From: Salpingoeca rosetta
Taxonomy: Eukaryota > Opisthokonta > Choanoflagellata > Craspedida > Salpingoecidae
Assembly: GCF_000188695.1 (NCBI RefSeq)
Contig: NW_004754928.1
Coordinates: 1,760,201 to 1,775,392, forward strand
Length of the DNA: 15,192 nucleotides
Reading direction: 5' to 3'
Below the pieces are notes generated by a model that was given only the letters and a program-made list of their open reading frames with translations, ran no database searches and had not been told where the DNA came from. The translations under genes were made by a program, and so were the position numbers. Shown here piece after piece: positions 1 to 7,563 of the stretch (positions are counted from its first letter, which is position 1; the number at the start of each line of letters is the position of its first letter).

Positions 1-2
1 CG

Positions 3-306
3 CAGGTGCAGTCTGCCACGGGGAAGAAGGCGAGCTCGCGGCAAGTTCACTCCACCGCGTTTCTTGCGCTTGTGGCGCGCGACTTTTACGTCCAGCACGC
101 CACGACAGAGGAGGACCCCTCACGAAAGTTCATTGCGTCGACAGCATCAGCGACCACGGGACGTGCGCAGTCGTTGCACACCCCAACACTGACCGCTGAT
201 CAGGGTGTTGGTGACCTGTTGCCACCGCTCGCCGCAAGCGATGCAGCACTTCTGCCGGCAACGGGCATGGTTGCCGCTGCCACCGCTCAGCAGCAGCAGC
301 AGCAGC

Positions 307-377
<71 letters not shown>

Positions 378-379
378 CT

Positions 380-440
<61 letters not shown>

Positions 441-909
441 GTACAACAATTACAGCAGCGGCAGTTTGATGTGGCGCTTGCACGTGACATGGTTGCGTTG
501 TATCCGATTCGATCCAGAGCAACCAGACGCCTCCCAGCACGCGTGCTCTCCTCGTATCTTGAGCGCGTGCATGGCGTGCATGTGAAGGCGAGACAGGCCG
601 CATATGTCATCGACAGGTTGAACGAGATGGTGTATGGCTCCCAATTCGCGCAGCTGCGCTCGCTCCGCCGCGTGGTTCTACACAGCGACCCCGGGGCAAC
701 ATTTGTATTAGAGACAGAGCCGCATGCAAGCCCAGCGGCCGCAACCGCACAGCAGGCGAAGAGAAGGAAGGAGGAGAAGGGAACGAAAGAAGAGATGGCT
801 GCCACTACAGGCAGTGGCCCCGAAACCCAGCATGCAACACCAAAGCAGCCCGGGCAGCAGGAAGAGGCCGTGCAACCAGGTCAACAACAACAACAACAAC
901 AACAACAGC

Positions 910-1003
<94 letters not shown>

Positions 1004-1334
1004 CCACTTTTCTCGTTTGTTTGTGGCATACACGCCCGCAAAAGCGTTCACGTGCATCGACGAGCAAGTGATTGCGCTCACGTCAGTGCCGCGCTCCACC
1101 CCATATGAAGGGGAGGTGTTGCTTGCCATTGGATATGACGCAGCGTCGGCACCCCTCGTTCTCGCGTACGCAATTGTGAAGGGCCAGCAGCAAGATGGCG
1201 ATGATGGCGCCAAAGCTTCGCGCACAAGCTGTCATGCACAACAGCACACGCACAAGCAAAAACAGCAGCAGCAACAGCAAACAGAAAAACACACCGGGTC
1301 CCAGCAAGATCAGCAAGAACAAACGTCACAACAA

Positions 1335-1390
<56 letters not shown>

Positions 1391-1401
1391 ACAACAACAG
1401 C

Positions 1402-1468
<67 letters not shown>

Positions 1469-3764
1469 GCAGCAGCAGTGGTCGTGGTTCTGCGAGCAGC
1501 TTGCTCGGCACCTGCCGCACTTGGTGTCTGGTGACGCCGCCCAACACGTTGTCATTCTCTCCTCGCACACGCCAGCGTTGCAAGAAGCGGTGTCCACACA
1601 CCTGCCACTGGCACACCATGGCATGTGCGTTGACCGGTTCTGTGCGAGCATTGCTGCGCGCACAGGCTTCAAGGGTGTGTGGCAGCACGTAACGCAGGCA
1701 GCCATGGCATGCAACCGCCTGGCGTTTGAGTCGTGTTCATACGCGCTGCTGCAGGACAACAGGCACGCACGGGCAGGCCTCAACGACACAGACACGCGCA
1801 CGTGGGCAACCATGTCATTTCCCCATCGCCGCTTTGGTGTTGTGCGCTCACGCGTGTCAGCAACACTTGCCTCGCTGCTCACACGCATCCAACGTCTGCC
1901 TGTCGTCGATGCCATGATTGCCATTCACAACTGGCTGCATGACACCCTGGCCTTGCGGCGCCTTGCTGTGCAGCACAAGCGTCTGGGTGATGATGCCATT
2001 GCCAACAGTCTGCTTGACAGTGACGTTGGTGATGGTGAGGGTAGAGGCGGTGATGGTGGTGAGGGCGGGCCGGTGTCGCAAGTGATGTTGCAAACCCCGA
2101 CAGCACCATCACTGTCATCATCATCAACAACAGCAGCGGCAGCAGCGGGTGTGCAGTCGTCATCGCTGTTGACGTCGTCGTTCTCGACAGCAACACCAGC
2201 ACCACCGCTAACAACAGCAACAGCAACAGCAGCAACACCACGCGGCGGCCTTCCGCCAGCTGTTCCCTCCTCCTCCTCCACAACAACAACAACAACAACA
2301 ACAGCAACGCCGACAGGGGGAATACCAGCAGCAACAGCCGTGCCACATGTTGGAGTAGCAGCAGATGAGGCACGCTCAACCGCACCACCACCGCCGCCGC
2401 CACCGCCACACGCAGCCCTGTCCGCATCCCACACCACGACGGCCGCATCAACCATCGCGTCGCACGTTGCCATGGACCTCTCACGACAGGCACATGCGTC
2501 GTACGCGTGTGTGAATCCAACAGGAGCAGTGGCACCACTGTCCACACATCCAGAGGCGACCGCAGCATCCATGTTGCCGCCTCCCACCACGTTTGCACCG
2601 ACGGGGACACACAGCCTCATGCACGCACATATGCACATGCACCCGCCCGCGTACGCACACATGCAGCCGCTCGCCCACACGCACGCACACATGTACACGG
2701 GTGCGCCGTCCGTGGCGCCAACATCGACAGCTGCGTCCACTACTCCCGCCACCCTGTCAACAGCCGCTACAGCGCCACCGCCTGACACGTCGGCATTCGT
2801 CTCTCCACAGCCATCCCAAGTGTGGCTGCCAGGCGCAGTGGAACGGCTGCAGACGAACATGAGCCATGCTGCCATGCTGGATGTTGTGCTGCTTGATATG
2901 TCATGCGCACGTGTGAATGGGTTTGAAGTGGCACTGCACCCGCCATCGTGCACGTGTGGCGAGTGGACAGAGTATGGGATTCCCTGTGCACATGCGTGCG
3001 CACTTGCCCGGACACAGGGCATTGATCCACAATCGCTCGTTTCCCATCGACACACCTGGGATGTGTTGGCACGGCAGTATGCACACGCCCTCGCCCCCCT
3101 CGCTCCTGTTTCTCATGCTGCGGCAGCAACAACACCAACACCAACGCCAACACCAACACCAACACCAACAGAAACGACCACGACAGCCGCGCGTAGCGGC
3201 GGTGTGGCTGCGCAGCAGCAGCCAACCGCAGCCACAACGATGGTTGGTGCTTCCACCGCCGCCACTGGTAGCGGCGATAGCAGGGGCAGTGGGGAGAAGG
3301 CCACACAGGAGCGAGCACACGTCGCCGCGGATGCACAAGAGGGCGCACCGATGGGTATTGAGCAGGTGCAACAGCAGCAAGAGCACCAGGAGCACCAGGA
3401 ACGGGAGCATGGGCTTACGAGTGCTGCCATCACGGCACAACAACAGCAAGAGCAACAAGAGCCGCCAAAGGTGCCACCTCCAGCGGCGGTGACGCGGATG
3501 GATCTCCATCTCACAAGTGATGGCCTGCTGCCGCCGCCCCACACCAAGCGGCGCGGGCGCCCGCCAACTGTTCGCATCCCCCCAACGTCCACATCACCCA
3601 GCATCGGCGGTGGCGGCGGCGGTGGTGGTGGACGGAAGGGTGCACGGTTGCGTGGTCGCAAAGCAGCATTGCTCGCAATACCGCCCCTGCTGCTGTCGTC
3701 AGCGACTGTCAAGTGCTCGTCGTGTGGCGAATGTGGACACAACAAGCGATCGTGCAGGAGTTGA
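3..3764 (+). CDS. MuDR/MULE transposase-derived protein with polyQ tracts, SWIM and CCHC zinc motifs (5' partial)
   Basis: Residues below are numbered from the codon at base 6. The frame is open to the left edge. That first codon is GTG and the first in-frame ATG is residue 88, inside the conserved region, so the true start or a splice acceptor lies upstream. Visible in order: a MULE pre-core region (about 1-60 and 154-239, with DPGATFVLE at 228-236); a DDE-type core in pieces (333-393 with FSRLFVAY and LLAIGYD, then 492-680 with WSWF); a SWIM finger C982-x-C984-x9-C994-x-H996; an AT-hook KRRGRPP at 1181-1187; and a CCHC knuckle C1237, C1240, H1245, C1250 at the very end. This order is typical of plant-type MuDR transposases, which cut and paste DNA. 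Here the core looks degenerate: SS in place of SD at 519-520, CxxR in place of CxxH at 541-544, and A619 in place of the conserved Glu. Three polyQ tracts and long low-complexity inserts enlarge it. It is one exon within the window, ending in TGA. Confidence 0.85.
288..440 (+). repeat. PolyQ-coding tract 1, mainly (CAA)n
   Basis: Fifty Gln codons with one CTA (Leu) interruption at 378-380. It starts with CAG codons and is then almost pure CAA, followed by a looser V-Q-Q-L-Q-Q-R-Q run. It lies between two parts of the MULE pre-core region. Confidence 0.97.
882..1001 (+). repeat. PolyQ-coding tract 2, (CAA)n
   Basis: Forty consecutive Gln codons, nearly all CAA with a single CAG near the start. 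It lies between the LETEP end of the pre-core region and the FSRLFVAY start of the transposase core. Confidence 0.97.
1002..2045 (+). other. Split MULE transposase core domain, catalytic positions altered
   Basis: The core starts right after polyQ tract 2 (HHFSRLFVAYTPAKAF). A candidate first acid is D352 in CIDEQV, where families usually read DGT. The LLAIGYDA segment (D378) and YAIVKG (to residue 393) follow. A 98-residue Q-rich insert then separates YAIVKG from WSWF (residue 492), which are normally almost contiguous (consensus roughly A.VEGE...W.WF). Downstream are VVILSSHTPAL (usual SD becomes SS), MCVDRFC (usual C-x2-H becomes C-x2-R) and WATMSFPHRRFG (from W600). The usual TSNxxESxN motif reads RSRVSATLA, with A619 at the Glu position. 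The family consensus is recalled from general knowledge, not aligned by computer. Confidence 0.7.
1329..1478 (+). repeat. PolyQ-coding tract 3, mixed CAG/CAA
   Basis: Fifty consecutive Gln codons, CAG-rich at the 5' part, CAA-rich in the middle and CAG at the end. A Q/K/H/T-rich segment (1185-1328) precedes it. Together they form a 98-residue insert inside the transposase core, between YAIVKG and WSWF. Confidence 0.97.
2604..2702 (+). other. His/Met-rich low-complexity segment in the MULE-type protein
   Basis: Residues about 867-899 contain repeated His-Met, His-Ala and His-Thr units (for example MHAHMHMHPP and HTHAHM). The DNA is an irregular CA/TG-rich run (cacatatgcacatgcac), so a decayed CA microsatellite captured in frame is a simple origin. 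Metal binding is possible for such a composition but nothing in the sequence proves it. Confidence 0.7.
2821..3093 (+). other. SWIM zinc-finger region of the MULE-type protein
   Basis: The segment reads VWLPGAVERLQTNM, then FEVALHPPSCTCGEWTEYGI, then PCAHACALA, then a Y/W-containing tail ending LARQYAHAL. It matches the SWIM pattern CxCx(n)CxH with n = 9 (C982, C984, C994, H996). It sits downstream of the core, exactly where plant MuDR/FAR1-type proteins carry it. All four metal ligands are intact, in contrast to the degenerate catalytic core, so zinc-dependent DNA or protein binding may be retained. Confidence 0.85.
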
Positions 3765-3840
3765 TGGTGTCATGTCATGGTGTTGTGTAACGTTGCGTGA
3801 TTTGGTGTGGTGTGGCAGGAAGTGGAGAGCGTGTGTGTTT

Positions 3841-3842
<2 letters not shown>

Positions 3843-3920
<78 letters not shown>
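3843..3920. repeat. (GT)39 microsatellite
   Basis: 78 bases of uninterrupted GT just downstream of the MULE-type gene's stop codon. Confidence 0.97.
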
Positions 3921-3921
<1 letters not shown>

Positions 3922-3960
3922 TTTCTGTCTGTCTTTCTGTCTGTCTTTCTGTCTGTCTTT
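3921..3960. repeat. 12-bp tandem repeat CTTTCTGTCTGT, 3.3 copies
   Basis: Three perfect copies of CTTTCTGTCTGT and a partial fourth directly abut the (GT)39 array. The unit is a higher-order mix of TCTG-like and CTTT steps, probably a product of slippage from the adjoining array. Confidence 0.95.
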
Positions 3961-4339
3961 ATCTCCGTCTCTCTCCCCCACGTGCTTGGTGTCGGGTATG
4001 CGTCGTTGCGACTTGTAAAAGACGTGTAATCAAACGGAAATGCAACAGCAAATTACCACACGCTGTCACACGACAGCACGCAATGCAACAACCGTGAACC
4101 AACTCAACAGATACAAAACGCAAAGCTGAACCAGACACCAGCCAGCTTGGAAGAAAAAACGAGTGCTGGGAAAGGAGAGAAAGATTGAAACGCGCATGAC
4201 GGTGTGAATGTGTGGATGTGTGAATGCGTGTGCGTGCGTGCGGCAGGGCCGTCGGCATGATTGAGCGGCATGGGCGTTGAAAGTGCCGCCACCACCACGC
4301 CGTCACACGCCATCAACGCATGTTCAGTCCGTCACAGCA

Positions 4340-4408
4340 TCACTTGCGGGCCATAAACACCTCAAACTCGTCCTGTTCCGGCGACGGCTCAAAGTCCGCA
4401 GGGGGCGC
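4340..4408 (-). other. VARS: Terminal exon of ValRS encoding a short acidic tail
   Basis: The acceptor is CCTGCAG|GCG. The exon encodes [20 protein letters not shown] followed by RK and TGA. The frame continues in phase from exon 19 (AILPAKE). The sequence is Pro/Glu/Asp-rich and shows no heptad pattern, so it does not replace the usual coiled-coil arm. Confidence 0.75.
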
Positions 4409-4589
4409 CTGCAGGTGGCGTGATGGATACATGGATGGATGGATTGGGGGGTTGGACAAGGAGCGTGAACGCATGCGCGTGGAATAGTCAAGCCGAGCAG
4501 GTCGAGGGGAGGCGGACAGCAACACAACGCCGAAAGTAAACACAATCACAATCACACACACACACACACAAACACACACACAAACACAA

Positions 4590-4625
<36 letters not shown>

Positions 4626-5033
4626 ACACACACACACCACCAATATCACCAAGATCGCACCTCCTTTGCGGGGAGAATGGCGACGTCTGCACGGACGAGC
4701 TGGGCCACGTCAACAGCATACTCCTCGCACACGGCCGTCGTGGCGGCGGTGGTGCCGCGAATGAGGAGTTTCGGGCGGGCAGAAGGGGCGTGCAGCGACG
4801 ACTTGAGCGAGCGCGCGCGACCGACAATGGCCTGGCACGCAACGGTGATAGATGGTGGTGGTGTTGTTGATGGGTGGTGGTGTTGTTGATGGGTGGTGTT
4901 TGTCCAACGCGGGGTTGCGAAGGTGAGAATAAGAGAAAACATGTGCTGTGGCGTGCACAAAATTACACATGTGCACAAAGCACAAGTACTTGTGCGCGCA
5001 AATAACGAGTGCACGCGCCATGAGCAACAGCAG

Positions 5034-5077
<44 letters not shown>

Positions 5078-7526
5078 GCTCACGTGAAGAATGGCAATCT
5101 TCTTCTCAATGTCCTCGTTGATGTGGAGGGGGGTGTACGGGTATGCGGCGACACACACGGACGCCGGCACCACGAGGTCGTTTGTTGCCTTTCGGCGGGG
5201 GAGACGCTGCCACAGCTCCTCGCACAGGAACGGCATGAAGATGGACAGCAGCCTGTGCACACATGCACGTGTGTGTGCGTGTGTGTATGTATGTATGCAT
5301 GAATATGTGTATGTATGTATGTATGTGCGTTCGTATGTATGTGAAAATGTGTATGCGTGTGTGCGTATGTGTGTTGATGCGTGTGTGGCTGATTCCACAA
5401 CCACAGCTGCCATGGAAGCTCAAGTGACAGTACAACACCCTCCTAACACCAACGTTAACACCAACAACGCCAACATGGGTGCTGGGCTCACCTGAGGCCA
5501 GACTCGGCGACCGTGTACATGACGTTCTGCACGGTGTTGCGGCGGTGCTTGTACTGGTCGTCCTGGAACACAGGCTGTGTAGCACGGCGAATGCAAGGAA
5601 GAATGAGTGAATGAGTGTGTGCGTGAGTGAGTGAGTGCGTGCGTGCGTGCATGTGTGTGTGTGTGTGTGTTCACTTGTTGGTTTCACGGCAAGAGATCAC
5701 GACCACGCCCCTCCCTGCCCCAGAATCACCATTCTCTCCTCACCTTGACAACTTCGAGGTAAAAGTTGCAGAATTCGTACAGCCAGAGGTTGTAGATGGA
5801 GGTAGTGCTGCCCACAAGATCATACTCCTCCAGTTGCTGTTGTTTGTGAACGTCACGCACACACACGCACACATGTCAGACACACGAAAAGAGTGAAACA
5901 AACACATTGGGAAGCGGTTGTGTATGTGTAGTTGTGTGCACTCTACCACGCCAGCAGCATCCCATCGATTCATCATGCGATACAACATACACATACACAC
6001 ACATACACTCGCACACACACATACACTCGCACACACACATACACACACTCTAAGAGCGTGTCACCTTGTTCATGTCGCGGATGCATGTGGAGAGACGGCT
6101 CAGCATCCACAGGTCCAGCTCGCTCTCGTCCCCTGCAGGCATTCAGCCACCCGCGATGGGGCAGGACGTGAGCCACGTGCATGACAGCGGAGGGGGAGCA
6201 ACGCGTGCAGTGCAATCAATACACGTGTGTGTGTGTGTGCGTGCGTGTTTGCAAGTGTGTGCAGTTGGAAGCCATGTGCAGTTGGAAGCTGTGCTTGTTT
6301 GCTAGTGTCTTCTCTCCACTCAACACAACCCCACCAGCCCATGGAATCACCCCACCACCATCTGTCATTCAACCAACGCACCAAGGAGCTTGCCATACTC
6401 TGCCGGCTTGAAGTCGGGCCCAAGCTTGGACATGACAAGCTTCACGCCATTGTACACCTGATGAACAAACACACACACACATGTGCACAAGCAAAAAAAA
6501 AATTCAGGCGAGGGTGAGCGACAAGCAGCAAAGCGGGAATGGAATGGGGCAAAGCGTGCTGATGTCGTTCTTGTGCTTGAGTTTGAGAGCATAAAAGCGT
6601 GTGTACGGCTCTGCGTGCGTGTTCGTGCACGTACACATGTGCATGAGCGACAGGGACGAGCAAGCAAGCGAGCAAGCGAGTGAGCAAGCAACCGAGTGAG
6701 CGAGTGCTGACCTTGTTGCAGAATGTGCGGTACCCAAAGATGCGGTTGACATCGAGGTTGATGTCGCGGCCGGGCGTCACCAGCGCACACAGCGTGAACC
6801 GCAGCGCATCCACACCGCACTCCTGTTGGGCCGTCGTCAAGTGGTGGCGGTGGTGGAGAATTGTGGTGTGTCAATCAACACATACACGCATGCACATCAA
6901 ACGAACGTGGCCGCAAGGCAAACAATCGCATCAAACATGCATGTGCACCCATGCAAACACATACAGCCAGGCACACCACTCTTCCTCCTCGTTCATACTC
7001 ACTCACTCACTCACACAACCCCAACACCCCTCGGCACGAACCTTGATGCCCTGTGGGAACTGGCGCTTCTGCAGCTCCTTTGCGCGCTCAATTTCGCGCG
7101 GGTCGAGGTTGCCCTGTGCGAGGCGCTCGTGAAGACCTTCAAGGGTGATGCCCGTGCACACGTCGGTTGGGTCAATGACATTGCCGCGCGATTTGGACAT
7201 CTTCACGCCCTCCTTGTCCCGGATAATCGGGTGCAGGTACACATCCTGATGGTGATGATGAGGCAGCGGAGATGGCGATGACGAGACGGTGGTGGTGGTG
7301 GTGGTGATGATGATAATGAGATCGCAGAGAGAGTGCCAGGGTGGTGGTTACGAAACACCACGCAAGCAACCAAACACAAGCAAAACACCCCCCCCTCTTG
7401 GTTCTCTCCCCCCCCCCATGTCAAAGCACGCCTCCCTGCTTCCAAAAACACCTGCACTCGACGCCACCCCGCACCTTGAATGGAAGCTTGCCCGTGAGAT
7501 AGGTGCACATCATGACCATGCGCGCA

Positions 7527-7563
<37 letters not shown>

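Larger units (their letters stand above)
3765..4339. other. Convergent intergenic region / 3' UTRs
   Basis: This lies between the stop of the MULE-type gene (+) and the stop of the valyl-tRNA synthetase gene (-), so it should hold both 3' ends. It contains the (GT)n and 12-bp repeats listed separately. I found no AATAAA on either strand and no convincing coding frame. The rest is unique sequence without a recognisable feature. Confidence 0.7.

Noticed and set aside
287..1225. Long antisense frames rich in poly-Val, poly-Leu or poly-Cys opposite the polyQ tracts
   Set aside because: These are the other reading frames of the (CAA)n and (CAG)n arrays. They have no domains and the + strand frame carries clear transposase and zinc motifs.
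3843..3920. (GT)39 considered as telomeric or subtelomeric repeat
   Set aside because: It is a pure dinucleotide flanked by unique housekeeping-gene sequence. Many similar arrays occur inside introns here, and no TTAGGG-type unit is present.
4104..4316. - strand frame downstream of the ValRS stop as a possible missing C-terminal exon
   Set aside because: Its composition (His/Thr/Ser/Phe-rich) has no heptad pattern or charged helices, and the preceding in-phase exon already ends in TGA.
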